From: Acidobacteriota bacterium
GTDB lineage: Bacteria > Acidobacteriota > Terriglobia > Acidiferrales > UBA7541
DNA length: 64,000 nucleotides
Assembly: GCA_013289695.1 (NCBI GenBank)
Contig: JABCZK010000012.1
Span: 1-64,000 of the forward strand
Reading direction: 5' to 3'
Shown here: positions 1-8,958 of the stretch, piece by piece
Layout of the letters: every line of letters starts with the position of its first letter
How positions within the stretch are numbered: the first letter of the stretch is position 1
Made by a program: the position numbers and the translations under genes
Notes under the pieces: model-generated
Databases searched by the model: none
Told to the model about the DNA's origin: nothing
What the model saw: the letters and a program-made list of their open reading frames with translations, nothing else

Positions 1-358
1 GGCGCGCATCGAGAGCGGGTACTAAAACCGCGCTGCCGGCTGACGCCTGAAATGCCACAGCTTCCAGCGCACTGACTCCAACCACGGGCTTGCGATAAAC
101 TTCCGCCCAACCCTTCGCCGCCGTCAAGCCCACGCGCAATCCGGTAAACGAACCCGGCCCGGCAGACACCGCGAACACGTCGAAATCGTCCAATTTCAAC
201 GATAAATCGCTTAGCAGAAACTCTAAATGGCGGAACATGCGCGAAGAATAGTTCTCCTCAGCGCGCGTGGAGATGACGCCAAGCGTCGTCTCGCCACGTA
301 GAATTGCGACGCTACCGGAGGGCGAAGAGGTATCCAAGGAGAGGATTAGCACGTGCAC
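1..358 (-). CDS. tsaB: TsaB, tRNA t6A-modification protein (3' end beyond window)
   Basis: The reverse strand reads an open frame from GTG at 358 (or the in-frame GTG at 352) off the left edge, about 119 residues. It begins LILSLDTSSPSGSVAI and carries the family signature AGPGSFTGLRVGL at about residues 68-80. TsaB is the inactive-ATPase partner of TsaD in the complex that transfers threonylcarbamoyl to A37 of ANN-decoding tRNAs. The C-terminal half is missing because the window ends, not because the gene is broken. Its partner tsaD lies about 5 kb away on the same strand. Confidence 0.93.
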   Translation of the reverse strand, partial: MHVLILSLDTSSPSGSVAILRGETTLGVISTRAEENYSSRMFRHLEFLLSDLSLKLDDFDVFAVSAGPGSFTGLRVGLTAAKGWAEVYRKPVVGVSALEAVAFQASAGSAVLVPALDAR

Positions 359-443
359 CAGTATAGGGCAATTTGGGGGCCAATCTTACTGAAAACATTC
401 GGTTTCTCAGCCCTGAGACGCGCCGCCAAACCACCCATTTTTC

Positions 444-472
444 TTGACGTTTCCAACCCATGTGCCTAAACT
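444..472 (+). promoter_or_regulatory. sigma70-type promoter of carD
   Basis: A TTGACG box (444-449) is followed after exactly 17 bases by TAAACT (467-472). This is a near-consensus vegetative promoter placed 35 bases before the carD start codon. The alternative TTG start at 444 for the downstream frame is in fact this -35 box. Confidence 0.6.
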
Positions 473-506
473 TTCAATATGGCTTTTCGGGGAGGATCGA
501 GCATCC

Positions 507-1034
507 ATGTCCTGTGAATTTAAACTCGGCGAAAAGGTTGTGTATCCGAACCACGGTGTTGGAGTAATTGAACAGATCAGTTACGGTTACGTGAATGGAC
601 GTTCGGAGCGATTTTATATGCTGAAAATCGTTTCGAGCGGTTTGAAAGTGATGGTGCCGCAGACGAACGTGGATTGCGTTGGCCTGCGCCCCATCATTCG
701 CAATACGCAAGCCGGCGCGGTGATTTCGTTTTTGGAAAAGGGCCGCTCCGCTTCCCACCACGACTGGAAACACCGCTTCAAGGAAAATTCGGATCGCATG
801 CGGACGGGCTCGTTGATGGAGGTCGCCGCAGTGCTGAAAGGCCTGGTGGCTCTGAGCCGCACCAAGCCGCTTTCCTTCCGCGAAAAGAAAATGCTGGAAC
901 GTGCCAAGTATCTCCTCGTCAGTGAACTCGCCACGGTGCGCAACACTTCCGAATCGGCTGTGGAAGCTAACCTGGTGAAAGCGCTGGCCAAAGCAAAACT
1001 GCAAATGCCGGAGGGCGCGCCAATTCCGGAGTAG
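507..1034 (+). CDS. carD: CarD/CdnL-type RNA polymerase-binding regulator
   Basis: 175 residues. The N-terminus (FKLGEKVVYPNHGVGVIEQI, residues 4-23) is the Tudor-like RNAP-interacting domain of the CarD_CdnL_TRCF family. The helical C-terminal half should contact DNA at the upstream edge of the bubble. CarD/CdnL proteins bind the RNAP beta subunit and stabilise open complexes at rRNA and other housekeeping promoters. I chose ATG 507 because GGGGAGGA precedes it and because an upstream start would add residues that overlap the promoter. It is a single-gene unit bounded by a good promoter and an intrinsic terminator. Mfd, further along, carries the same RNAP-binding fold. Confidence 0.93.
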   Translation: MSCEFKLGEKVVYPNHGVGVIEQISYGYVNGRSERFYMLKIVSSGLKVMVPQTNVDCVGLRPIIRNTQAGAVISFLEKGRSASHHDWKHRFKENSDRMRTGSLMEVAAVLKGLVALSRTKPLSFREKKMLERAKYLLVSELATVRNTSESAVEANLVKALAKAKLQMPEGAPIPE

Positions 1035-1055
1035 ATTTTTCGTATCAACCCTGGC

Positions 1056-1092
1056 GGGCACAATCTGCGAAGATTGTGCCCTTTCTTTTTTT
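1056..1092 (+). terminator. intrinsic terminator after carD
   Basis: A perfect 11-bp stem, GGGCACAATCT (1056-1066) with AGATTGTGCCC (1071-1081), closes a GCGA tetraloop (GNRA type). It is followed by TTTCTTTTTTT. It starts 22 bases after the carD stop. It also lies just beyond the 3' end of the opposing DinB-like gene but has the T-tract only on the carD side. Confidence 0.92.
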
Positions 1093-1126
1093 CGCTACTT
1101 TGTGTCCCGCTGCTCTGCTGCCTCTC

Positions 1127-1648
1127 CTATTTTCCGCGTTTCTTTGCTGGCGCCACTATCCGTTCGATCTGCTGAGTATGATTCAGGTCGTGACCAGCGA
1201 TCAGCGTCACCAGGCGTTCGATCGTCTCCGCGCCGCGCTCCGAGTGCATGCCGTGGTGTTTCCATTGTTCGGCGGAGAGCGACTTCAGTAGCGCGAGGTT
1301 CGATTCGCGTAACACGCGGAATGTCGCGAGCGAGTTGCGCGCATCGCGTTTTTCGTACCGGCACGCCTTGGCCCACGCTTCCTGGTCATAGGCGGGGATA
1401 GGTGTTCCCGGCGTCGCCAGGATCTGGCGCAGGCGGAAGCTGGTTACGATTTCGCTGTCGGCCAGATGCGCCATGATTTCCGCGACGGACCACTTGTCTG
1501 GCTCCGGACGCTTGCGCAGCTTCGTTGCGGGGACACCTTTCAATAGGCGCTCGAGCTTTTGCGCGCTGGCGGCCTGGATTTTTAGCGGCGGCTGGCCTTC
1601 TGCGTATCCCAGGATTCGTTCCACGTACTGCGGGATTGTTTCGCTCAT
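1127..1648 (-). CDS. DinB-like metal-binding protein
   Basis: 173 residues, predicted all-helical. The metal-triad pattern of the DinB/YfiT fold is present: His61 in MAHLADSE, and His153 and His157 in GHDLNHTQQI. KWSVAEIMAHL is typical of the DinB_2 superfamily. Members include thiol-dependent S-transferases and many uncharacterised enzymes, so the substrate cannot be read from sequence. Length is normal for the family. AAAGGAGCAACCTCC precedes the ATG. It is convergent with carD across the terminator. Confidence 0.85.
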   Translation of the reverse strand: MSETIPQYVERILGYAEGQPPLKIQAASAQKLERLLKGVPATKLRKRPEPDKWSVAEIMAHLADSEIVTSFRLRQILATPGTPIPAYDQEAWAKACRYEKRDARNSLATFRVLRESNLALLKSLSAEQWKHHGMHSERGAETIERLVTLIAGHDLNHTQQIERIVAPAKKRGK

Positions 1649-2096
1649 GGAGGTTGCTCCTTTGGTAAGCGTTTGGATGCGGATGAATACAGAAAGACTC
1701 GCACGAACGAAAAAGGATAGCGATCGGCCGCGAAGGCCGTGCGTGCGGCCAATTTGGCAGGCGCAGGGTCTTGGTAACGGCGGTCTCCAGTCCGCGATCG
1801 GCGATTACTGCGCGACCGATGGCGTCCGCCACGGCGGACGCCGCTACAACGGCATGACCTACTGCAAACTCAAAGGCGCTCGGAACACGAGCGGCGGCGC
1901 GGACGTGGTGTAAACGACCGCCTGTACCAACGTACAGTTGTCATCTTCTGGAAACCTTAAGTGCGGAACCCCTCGTGCGAAACAGGGGACATCTTACAAT
2001 TCAAGGAGCGATCTCTCCTCCGGTCCTTGGGAACTTTGGACACTTTATAAATGCTTGGCCGTGAAGCGGATCGCGCAGCTCTCAGAGGCGAAGCGT
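1649..2096. other. 448-bp intergenic region with a palindromic repeat
   Basis: This divergent gap separates the DinB-like gene and the J-domain gene. It contains one REP-like palindromic unit (about 1784-1850, listed separately). It ends with TATAAA (2046-2051), a possible -10 box for the J-domain gene, but no good -35 box sits 16-18 bases upstream. I see no convincing gene on either strand. Confidence 0.6.
1784..1850. repeat. REP-like palindromic element (family A)
   Basis: It has an imperfect hairpin GCGGTCTCCAGTCCGC followed by a perfect 10-bp hairpin GGCGTCCGCC (1821-1830) / GGCGGACGCC (1833-1842), ending CGCTACAA. The same design (a GGTCTnnAGACC-like stem and a terminal GCTAC) recurs at 7916-7986 and 21431-21500, and in part inside fmt at 56472-56503. 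Confidence 0.6.
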
Positions 2097-2933
2097 ATGG
2101 CGCTAAAAGCGACGGACATCCCTGCCGCGAGCCCGCTAGTTGACGCGGCCGGAAGACCCATTTCCGCTGCGACTCCCGCCTTAAATCCCGAAGAACAGGA
2201 GCTTGCCCGCAAACGCGACGAGCAGGCCGCGATCGAAAGCGAGCTGACCGAACGCGAGCTGCGCTCCGCAAATCTGCGCGCGGAGCTGGGCGCGTTCGAG
2301 CGGCAATATCTGCATCACGTTGGCTCGCGCTATGCGGAACTGGACGAATTGAAAGCCGCGGTCGCTGAGCGGCTCGCGCAGGAACAACCCGCGAACGCAC
2401 GAGCGCAGCAAGCCGCGCGGGAAGCTCGCGCACACGCCGCCGAAACGCAATCCACTGCCGGAGAAAAATCGGAGGCCACGCCGCGGGCTTTCGAATCCTC
2501 GCCGGAGATGAAGAGGCTTTACCGCGAAGTCGCCAAGCGCGTTCATCCCGACCTCACTTCCGACCGCGCGGACCGCGCCAAGCGCCAGCAATTGATGGCC
2601 GAGGCCAACGCAGCCTACGAGCGCGGCGACGAAACCAGGCTGCGCAAAATTTTCACGGAATACGAATGGAGTGCGGAGGCCGTGCAGGGCGAAGGTCCCG
2701 GCGCGGAACTGATTCGCGTGATTCGCCGCATCAGCCAGGCGCGCGGACGACTCGCGGAAATCGAAGCGGAATTACAGGAGCTGCTGCGTTCGGATTTGTA
2801 CCAGCTGAAAGTGCGTTTGGACGAAGCGCAAAGCCACGGCCGCGACGTGCTGAAAGAAATGGTGCAAAAAGTGGAAGACCAGATTACGCAGGCCAAGCGG
2901 CGGCTCGAAAATCCGCAAGGGCTGGGCCGCTAA
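2097..2933 (+). CDS. J-domain protein with coiled-coil flanks
   Basis: 278 residues from ATG 2097, which has GAGGCG seven bases upstream. GTG 2061 is an alternative start. Residues 30-120 are a charged, Ala/Glu-rich coiled coil. A J-like domain follows (MKRLYREVAKRVHPDLTSD, HPD at 150-152), with an AEANAAYERGD helix after it. The last 70 residues are a second coiled coil. J domains stimulate the ATPase of an Hsp70, here presumably DnaK. No Gly/Phe or zinc region is seen, so this is a class III co-chaperone or a structural J-like protein. Only 2 bp separate it from the propeller gene, which implies co-transcription and possibly a shared function. Confidence 0.75.
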   Translation: MALKATDIPAASPLVDAAGRPISAATPALNPEEQELARKRDEQAAIESELTERELRSANLRAELGAFERQYLHHVGSRYAELDELKAAVAERLAQEQPANARAQQAAREARAHAAETQSTAGEKSEATPRAFESSPEMKRLYREVAKRVHPDLTSDRADRAKRQQLMAEANAAYERGDETRLRKIFTEYEWSAEAVQGEGPGAELIRVIRRISQARGRLAEIEAELQELLRSDLYQLKVRLDEAQSHGRDVLKEMVQKVEDQITQAKRRLENPQGLGR

Positions 2934-2935
2934 AC

Positions 2936-4102
2936 ATGGACACGCGCGAAAGATCGCCCGAACTGCAAACCGCGCAACACAGCGGCCAGCAAATCGTGCC
3001 TACAGCTTCGCGCGGCCTGGCGGTGCGTTCCGCAGCTTTGGTGGTGCGCGGCTTGCGGGATATGGCGCGCGATTCGAACTGGCTGATCAAGAAAGTGTTC
3101 CCCGGCTCCACGCCGCACCTGGCGATTTCGGCGACAGGTGCCGTGAGCCTAATCTCCCCTCCCGACCACAACGGCTCGCAGCGTGTGGTCCTCTATGACA
3201 TTGAACGCACGGGGCCGATCCTGGCGCTGGCGGTACCACAGGAATCGGGTGGTCTGGCGGACGGCATCGCAGCGAAAGATTTGCCGGCGGCATTTGCGTG
3301 GTCGCCTTCGGCGCGGCATCTGGTAGCGGCATGGGGCGCATGGCAGCCGGCGCTGCACATTTTCGATCTGCAGGGGAAAATGCTGCTCAGCACATTTGGT
3401 GATTTCAAGAATTTTCCGGCGTACCTGGCGTGGTCCGGCGCGGGCAATTTTTTCGCCGCGGCTTCATCGGGAGGCAAAGGCGCGCGCTTGCGACTGTGGG
3501 CGGCGAGACCAGACGCGCTGCCTTTCGCGCAGTCACCGACCAAAGAAATCGGCGTGCCGGATGGCTTCGAGCGGCAAACCTACGAGGCTGAATTCGGCGA
3601 AGAAGGCGCGTTCGGCGGTTACGGGCGCACGGCTTTCAGCCCGGATGAAAAAATTCTAGCCAGCGTGATCGAAATTCGCGGCGATTGGGCTGACGATTCC
3701 ATCGTGCTCGCCGACGTGCCCGCGCTGGGCACGCAAAATGTCTATCAGGCGCAGGGACACATCACCGACCTGACCTGGACGCCGGACAGCCGGCAAATTA
3801 TTTATTGCGCCGCGGGACAGGCGTACAAACTTGATGTGGAAAGCCTGGCGTTCGAGGCGCTGCCCTTCGGCGCGGAATTGTGCGTTTGCCATCCGCACCT
3901 GCCGCTGTGCATTTGTTACAGTTCGTGGCTGAAAAATTCAGCGAAGGGCCGGCTGTTTCTCGTGGACCTGGGCCGCCAAACCATGTTCGACGAGTACGCC
4001 GCCGAAGGAATCGTGGATCTGCGCTGGAGCGTTGACGGATCGAAAGCGTACGCCATGACGCGCGACGGCATGGCCTACATCTACGATCCGCCGCTGATTT
4101 AA
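2936..4102 (+). CDS. WD40/TolB-like beta-propeller protein
   Basis: 388 residues. Repeated blade-like segments are visible: AFAWSPSARHLVAAWG, AYLAWSGAGNFFAAASS, TAFSPDEKILASVIE, DLTWTPDSRQIIYCAAG, DLRWSVDGSKAYAMT. Each has the W/F-SPDG-turn pattern of WD40/TolB-type propellers. There is no signal peptide, so it is probably cytoplasmic and a protein-interaction platform. The ATG lies 2 bp after the stop of the J-domain gene. I do not recognise a named family. Confidence 0.7.
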   Translation: MDTRERSPELQTAQHSGQQIVPTASRGLAVRSAALVVRGLRDMARDSNWLIKKVFPGSTPHLAISATGAVSLISPPDHNGSQRVVLYDIERTGPILALAVPQESGGLADGIAAKDLPAAFAWSPSARHLVAAWGAWQPALHIFDLQGKMLLSTFGDFKNFPAYLAWSGAGNFFAAASSGGKGARLRLWAARPDALPFAQSPTKEIGVPDGFERQTYEAEFGEEGAFGGYGRTAFSPDEKILASVIEIRGDWADDSIVLADVPALGTQNVYQAQGHITDLTWTPDSRQIIYCAAGQAYKLDVESLAFEALPFGAELCVCHPHLPLCICYSSWLKNSAKGRLFLVDLGRQTMFDEYAAEGIVDLRWSVDGSKAYAMTRDGMAYIYDPPLI

Positions 4103-4160
4103 ATCTGGTCGGTTTGATGCAGAAATGGGCCCCCTTGGATTGCTTTTGTGTGCCGACATT

Positions 4161-4514
4161 ATGAGCCAAACGCGGAACAGACTTTTGCCGCTGTTGCAAG
4201 GAGTAGGCACGTTGACTCGTCAAGCGCACCCCGATTGGATTTACTTTCTGCCCATCCTGCATTTCTGCGCCTGCTTGATGAGCACGCTGCGCTACTTCGT
4301 GCCGGGCCTGCAGTACCTGATCGTCATTTGGGAATTCGTGATGCACGCCGACTTCCCGGTATCGCTGGTCGCATATGCGCTGACGCCAAAGTACGCACCG
4401 CTCGCCGCAATCTGGGTCGTCGCTGCCGGGACGCTGTGGTGGTACGTGCTGAGCCGTGGCGCAGAGGTCGTACTCGTTAAATTAAAACACCGTCGGAAAC
4501 CAGTTTCCGATTAA
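4161..4514 (+). CDS. small membrane protein, unknown function
   Basis: 117 residues from ATG 4161. An in-frame ATG at 4125 would add 12 residues. After a polar N-terminus there are two to three hydrophobic helices (about residues 25-65 and 75-98), then a basic tail KLKHRRKP consistent with a cytoplasmic C-terminus. I recognise no family motif. It sits between the propeller gene and another membrane protein, all on the plus strand. Confidence 0.5.
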   Translation: MSQTRNRLLPLLQGVGTLTRQAHPDWIYFLPILHFCACLMSTLRYFVPGLQYLIVIWEFVMHADFPVSLVAYALTPKYAPLAAIWVVAAGTLWWYVLSRGAEVVLVKLKHRRKPVSD

Positions 4515-4587
4515 CGGTGGTCGGGCACTACACTCCGACATGGTCATGCACTTAGCACGACGCTTCCTTGACCATTCGGGAGAGCCC

Positions 4588-5016
4588 ATGCTCGGACAGT
4601 TGATCAAAGGAATTCAGGTATTGCATGTTGTGCTGTTCGCTTTCGGTGTCATCGGGTTCTTCATATTTTGGGCTCGAACACGGTTCTGGCTTCCCCAGTA
4701 CGCACACATTCTCGCGGCCGTCGCGTTAGTGATTGGAATTTGGTGCGTCTCGAACGTTCCGGGCGATGCTCCGATCAGCAAGACAAGCCCAGCTGTCAAA
4801 TTCCTGTTCGCTCTCTTATTGCCGACGATTGTCTATTTTTTCTTGGTGAGCCAGGGCGGGCAGAGGGCAGCCTTCCGGCGCCGCTTTGGTAGACACACGT
4901 CATGCCCGCACTGCGGGCTACCGTTGCCGGCTCTTCAAACTCGGAACACTGGGCATGACACGATGACGACTCACGCTCAGGGGCAATGCCCCAATTGTGG
5001 CCCGTGCCTCACGTAG
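4588..5016 (+). CDS. two-to-three-TM protein with C-terminal zinc ribbon
   Basis: 142 residues from ATG 4588, which is preceded by GGGAGAGCCC; ATG 4540 is possible. Hydrophobic helices span roughly residues 8-30, 36-55 and 70-88. A basic linker RRRFGRH follows. The tail has the paired motifs CPHCG and CPNCG, a rubredoxin-like zinc ribbon. The architecture suggests a membrane-anchored cytoplasmic zinc finger. Function is unknown. Confidence 0.55.
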   Translation: MLGQLIKGIQVLHVVLFAFGVIGFFIFWARTRFWLPQYAHILAAVALVIGIWCVSNVPGDAPISKTSPAVKFLFALLLPTIVYFFLVSQGGQRAAFRRRFGRHTSCPHCGLPLPALQTRNTGHDTMTTHAQGQCPNCGPCLT

Positions 5017-5133
5017 CCGTTGGCCATCGCTGAAGCTTGGATTCGCAAAGCACGCTTAGCCGGCAGCGGGCGTCGAATTGTCCTGTCGGATGCAGAATCG
5101 CTGCCGACTATCGAAACCACACATGCGTGTTTA

Positions 5134-6258
5134 CTAGGCCAGCGGCAAATTGGGCTCCGCGTTGAGGGTGGCGTCTTCGTGCTGGCCGGCGACGAAACGT
5201 GGGTAGCCGGCGGCGGCGATCATCGCGGCGTTGTCCGTCGAGAGCGCGCGGCTGGGGAAAAATACTGCGAGGTTGTGGCGCTTGGCTTCGGCTTCGAAAG
5301 AGGCGCGCAATTCGCGGTTGGCGGCGACTCCGCCGGAGACGAGGATCGAGCGCACGGAATTTTGCTCGGCGGCGGCGATGGTGCGCGTGACCAGATCATC
5401 CACCACGGCGCGCTGAAAGCTGGCGACCAAATCCAGCGTCGCTGCCGTCGCCAGCTTGCGCAGAGCATCCGCGCCGCGTTCGCCGCGCACGAGCGCTTCC
5501 TTGCGCGCGTCGATTTCCGGCTGCAGTTCGGGATGACGCTTCAAGTGGTACAGCACCGCCGTCTTGATTCCGCTGAAGCTGAAATCATAGGGATTGCCTT
5601 TCATCTTTGGCCCGCCGAAGCGGATCGCTCGCGGGTTGCCATGTTGCGCCAGCTGATCCATCACCGGGCCGCCGGGATATCCCAGCGCGAGCAGGCGCGC
5701 GACTTTGTCGTAGGCTTCGCCGGCCGCGTCGTCGCGCGTGCCGCCCAGGCGTTCGTAGGAAAAATGCGCCGCGCCATTCTGCGATTCCGATTTCACCGAA
5801 TAAATCACGGTGTGCCCGCCGGAAACAATCAGGCAGGCGGCCGGCAATTCGGGCGGGCGCAGGCCGGCGGCATGCGCTTCCAGAAAAACAGCGTGCACAT
5901 GGCCTGCGAGGTGATTCACGCCGATCAGCGGCTTGCCCAGCGCTTGCGCCAGAACTTTGCCGTATGTGATGCCCACCAGCAGAGCGCCCACTAACCCCGG
6001 ACCGCGCGTCACCGCGATCGCGTCCAAATCCTGCAGCGTGATTCCGGCCTGCTCCAGAGCTTCGCGCACCACCGGAACGATCTGGCGCAAGTGTTCGCGC
6101 GAAGCCAGCTCCGGCACCACGCCGCCATATTTCCGGTGAATGGCGATTTGCGACGCCACGATGCTCGAAAGGATCGTATCGCCGCCGGAGACCACGGCCG
6201 CGGCGGTCTCGTCGCAGGAAGACTCAATCCCCAGAATGATTTTGCATTTCGTCGTCAA
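5134..6258 (-). CDS. tsaD: TsaD, tRNA N6-threonylcarbamoyltransferase
   Basis: 374 residues, slightly longer than the usual 335-350 because of the C-terminus. The ASKHA-fold signatures are clear: [15 protein letters not shown] at the N-terminus, [11 protein letters not shown], the metal-binding HLAGHVHA (HxxxH), VSGGHT, and [11 protein letters not shown] near the C-terminus. It transfers threonylcarbamoyl from TC-AMP to A37 of tRNA together with TsaB and TsaE. The start codon appears to be TTG 6258; no in-frame ATG fits the conserved N-terminus. Confidence 0.96.
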   Translation of the reverse strand: MTTKCKIILGIESSCDETAAAVVSGGDTILSSIVASQIAIHRKYGGVVPELASREHLRQIVPVVREALEQAGITLQDLDAIAVTRGPGLVGALLVGITYGKVLAQALGKPLIGVNHLAGHVHAVFLEAHAAGLRPPELPAACLIVSGGHTVIYSVKSESQNGAAHFSYERLGGTRDDAAGEAYDKVARLLALGYPGGPVMDQLAQHGNPRAIRFGGPKMKGNPYDFSFSGIKTAVLYHLKRHPELQPEIDARKEALVRGERGADALRKLATAATLDLVASFQRAVVDDLVTRTIAAAEQNSVRSILVSGGVAANRELRASFEAEAKRHNLAVFFPSRALSTDNAAMIAAAGYPRFVAGQHEDATLNAEPNLPLA

Positions 6259-6516
6259 ATATATGCCCCGAATCTCGATGCGTCAGAGTTCGCAATGAAT
6301 ATGGTAGCATAGCCGTGCGAGCGGTTTTTTCGCGCGCGATGCTTGCGCGAAAGCGTTTGGCGTGCGAGGCTGCCGCGTTCATTGTTTACGAAGCCGTTGC
6401 GTTTACGAACTTCTGCGATCGCGCTTCCCTATCAAGCCGAGTCCAGAGGATAAAATTAATTCGATCCGCCACGCCTGGCCTCTGTAGGCGACCGGCCGCA
6501 ATCCACTAAGAGGACT

Positions 6517-7410
6517 ATGAGCTCCGAACGAAAACGCGTGCGCAAAGCTGTGCTGCCTGTGGCCGGCCTGGGAACGCGTTTCCTGCCCGCCACCAAAGCG
6601 ATGCCCAAGGAAATGCTGCCGGTGGTGGATAAGCCGCTGATTCAATACGCGGTCGAAGAATGCATCGCGTCTGGCATTGAGAACGTGATTTTCGTCACCG
6701 GCCGCCGCAAGAGCGCCATCGAAGACCATTTCGATTTCGCGCCAGAGCTGGAACATTTTCTGGAAGACCACGGCAAGCCGGAATTAGCGCAGATGGTGCG
6801 CGACATCAGCGGCGGAATACATTTCAGCTACACGCGGCAGAACGAAGCGCTGGGCCTGGGTCATGCGGTATTGACCGCGCGCGAACTGGTGGGCGATGAA
6901 CCGTTTGCCGTGCTGCTGGGCGACGTGATCATGGAAAGCCCCGTGCCCGCCACTCGCGCGCTGATTGAAATCTACGAAGCCACCGGACAAGGCGCGATCA
7001 CAGTGCAGGAAGTCCCGCGTGAAGAATTGCAATTCTACGGCGTGATTTCGGCCAGCCCCGGAAAAATTCCCGGCTGGGGCGATAGCGTGCTGCGCCTGAA
7101 CGACATGATCGAGAAGCCGAAGCCGGACGAGGCGCCTTCAAACCTGGGGGTTTCCGGGCGCTATGTGCTGCCGCCGGAAATTTTCGATTATCTGGAACAA
7201 ACCAAACCGGGTGCGGGCGGCGAAATACAGCTCACCGACGGGCTGCGCGCGCTGGCTGCGAAAGAAGGCCTGTGGGCGCACGTGCACCAGGGAAAAACGC
7301 ACGACGCCGGGAACAAGCTGGGCTTCCTGAAAGCCACCGTGGAACTGGCGCTGAAGAATCCGAAATTCGGCAACGAATTCCGCAGATACCTGAAGACGCT
7401 GGAACCTTAG
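6517..7410 (+). CDS. galU: UTP-glucose-1-phosphate uridylyltransferase
   Basis: 297 residues, the normal GalU length. The nucleotidyltransferase signature (PVAGLGTRFLPATKAMPKEM, residues 15-34) and VVDKPLIQYAVEE are present, with LLGDVIM further on and GGEIQLTDGL towards the C-terminus. It makes UDP-glucose for polysaccharides and glycolipids. The ATG has AGAGGA five bases upstream. The gene ends only 4 bp from the end of the opposing FmdB-type gene. Confidence 0.95.
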   Translation: MSSERKRVRKAVLPVAGLGTRFLPATKAMPKEMLPVVDKPLIQYAVEECIASGIENVIFVTGRRKSAIEDHFDFAPELEHFLEDHGKPELAQMVRDISGGIHFSYTRQNEALGLGHAVLTARELVGDEPFAVLLGDVIMESPVPATRALIEIYEATGQGAITVQEVPREELQFYGVISASPGKIPGWGDSVLRLNDMIEKPKPDEAPSNLGVSGRYVLPPEIFDYLEQTKPGAGGEIQLTDGLRALAAKEGLWAHVHQGKTHDAGNKLGFLKATVELALKNPKFGNEFRRYLKTLEP

Positions 7411-7414
7411 CGCT

Positions 7415-7801
7415 CTACTTCTTTTTCTTCGACGAGCCTTTTTCGCCGGAGGATTTCGACTCCCCAGATTTTGCGCCGCCGGATTTCGATTCACCGGTTT
7501 TCGCGTCGCTGGACTTCGAGTCCTGCGATTTTGCGTCCGAGGATTTAGAATCCGAGGACGAATCGCCAGATTTTCCTGAAGCGCCGTCGCCCGAGCCTTC
7601 CACGGACGAGACGCCGGAATTCTTGCCCTTGTAATCCGTTACGTACCAGCCCGAGCCTTTGAACTGAATTCCCGCCGCGGAAATCATCCGCTGGGCTTTT
7701 CCGCCGCATTTGGGGCACTTTTGCGTCGTCGGCGCATCATGCTTTTCGATTTTCTCGAATTGATGCGCGCACTTATCGCACTTGTATTCGTATAGCGGCA
7801 A
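7415..7801 (-). CDS. FmdB-family zinc ribbon protein with low-complexity tail
   Basis: 128 residues. The first 50 are a classic FmdB/CxxC zinc ribbon: PLYEYKCDKCAHQFE, CPKCGGKAQRM, FKGSGWYVTDY. The remaining 70 residues are almost only Ser, Lys, Asp, Gly, Ala and Glu in a loose repeat of the form SKSSDAK/SKSGGAK. This tail is much longer than in most family members. The start is TTG 7801, supported by GGGAGGAG upstream. The physiological role of FmdB-type ribbons is poorly known. Confidence 0.88.
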   Translation of the reverse strand: MPLYEYKCDKCAHQFEKIEKHDAPTTQKCPKCGGKAQRMISAAGIQFKGSGWYVTDYKGKNSGVSSVEGSGDGASGKSGDSSSDSKSSDAKSQDSKSSDAKTGESKSGGAKSGESKSSGEKGSSKKKK

Positions 7802-7915
7802 TGCGGAACTCCTCCCTGCGTTGAGTGTAAAGAAAATAGTAACACGCTTGCGGCTGCGGGCGCAGCGGCGGCGCGCATCGGTGAACAGTTGCGCGCTTGC
7901 CGCGAAAAGGCTTCG

Positions 7916-7986
7916 TGGCAGTCCCGCGCCTGCGGGACCATCGGCGGTGTGCTTCCCATCGGCGGGGTCTGAAGACCCCGGCTACG
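7916..7986. repeat. REP-like palindromic element (family A)
   Basis: Two perfect hairpins: GTCCCGC (7921-7927) / GCGGGAC (7932-7938), and CGGGGTCT (7963-7970) / AGACCCCG (7973-7980). They are followed by GCTACGAAA. It is the same design as the elements at 1784 and 21431. It lies between the FmdB-type gene and rsmI. Confidence 0.65.
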
Positions 7987-8056
7987 AAACCGTCGCTCGA
8001 AAATGCTGGGATATGCGATGTGTTAGACTCGCTTCGTTCACTGATTTTTCGGATTC

Positions 8057-8941
8057 ATGACGACCAAGCCCAAGCAAAACGAGCCGGCAGCGGGATGCCT
8101 GTACGTCGTCGCGACGCCCATCGGCAACCTGGAAGACATTTCGCTGCGCGCACTGCGCGTGCTGAAAGAAGCGGACGCGATCGCCTGCGAAGACACGCGC
8201 CAGACGCTGAAGCTGCTCTCGCATTTTGACATTCAGAAACGCCTGGTCAGCTATCACGAGCACAACGAAATTACGCGCGCTGCGGAAATCGTGATCGAGT
8301 TGGAGCAGGGCGCGCAAATCGCGCTGGTCACCGACGCCGGCACGCCGGGAATTTCCGATCCCGGCGGCCGGCTGGTGAGTCTGGCGCTGCGTCACGGAAT
8401 TCAGGTAGTCCCGCTGCCGGGGGCCTGCGCGTTTGTGACGGCGCTGGCAGCCTCGGGAATGCCCATCAAGGAATTTACCTTCATAGGATTTTTGCCGTCG
8501 CGGCCTACGGAGCGTCGCAAACGGCTGCGCGCGCTTGCCGGAGAGCCGTGGACGCTCGCTCTGTACGAAGCGCCGCACCGCCTACTCGATACGCTGGAAG
8601 ACGCGCTGGAAATTCTGGGCAATCGCCCGGCGGTGGTGGCGCGCGAACTGACGAAAGTGTACGAAGAGTTCGTGCGCGGGCATCTGGAAGATTTGCTGGC
8701 CGCCGCGCGCGCCAAACCTCCGCGCGGAGAAATCACGCTGTTGATTGGTCCGGCGGACGGCGAGGCGCAACACACCGAGGCGGCCGACGCACAGGCGAAG
8801 ATTCCGCTCTCGCGCCGCGTGGCGGAAATAATGAAGGAACGCGGCGTGGACAACAAGGCCGCGCTGAAACAAGTGGCGCGCGAACGCGGCCTCACGCGCC
8901 GCGAGGCTTACAAACAGCTCCTAATCACCCGCGATGAGTAA
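8057..8941 (+). CDS. rsmI: 16S rRNA (cytidine1402-2'-O)-methyltransferase
   Basis: 294 residues. The tetrapyrrole-methylase-like fold of RsmI is recognised from YVVATPIGNLEDISLRAL, CEDTRQTLKLL, YHEHNE, LVTDAGTPGISDPG and LYEAPHRLLDTL. The C-terminal helical segment (NKAALKQVARERGLTRREAY) matches the usual RsmI tail. It methylates C1402 in the ribosomal P site. It ends 17 bp from the end of the opposing dus gene. Confidence 0.95.
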   Translation: MTTKPKQNEPAAGCLYVVATPIGNLEDISLRALRVLKEADAIACEDTRQTLKLLSHFDIQKRLVSYHEHNEITRAAEIVIELEQGAQIALVTDAGTPGISDPGGRLVSLALRHGIQVVPLPGACAFVTALAASGMPIKEFTFIGFLPSRPTERRKRLRALAGEPWTLALYEAPHRLLDTLEDALEILGNRPAVVARELTKVYEEFVRGHLEDLLAAARAKPPRGEITLLIGPADGEAQHTEAADAQAKIPLSRRVAEIMKERGVDNKAALKQVARERGLTRREAYKQLLITRDE

Positions 8942-8958
8942 TTCTTTGTACGTAACTT

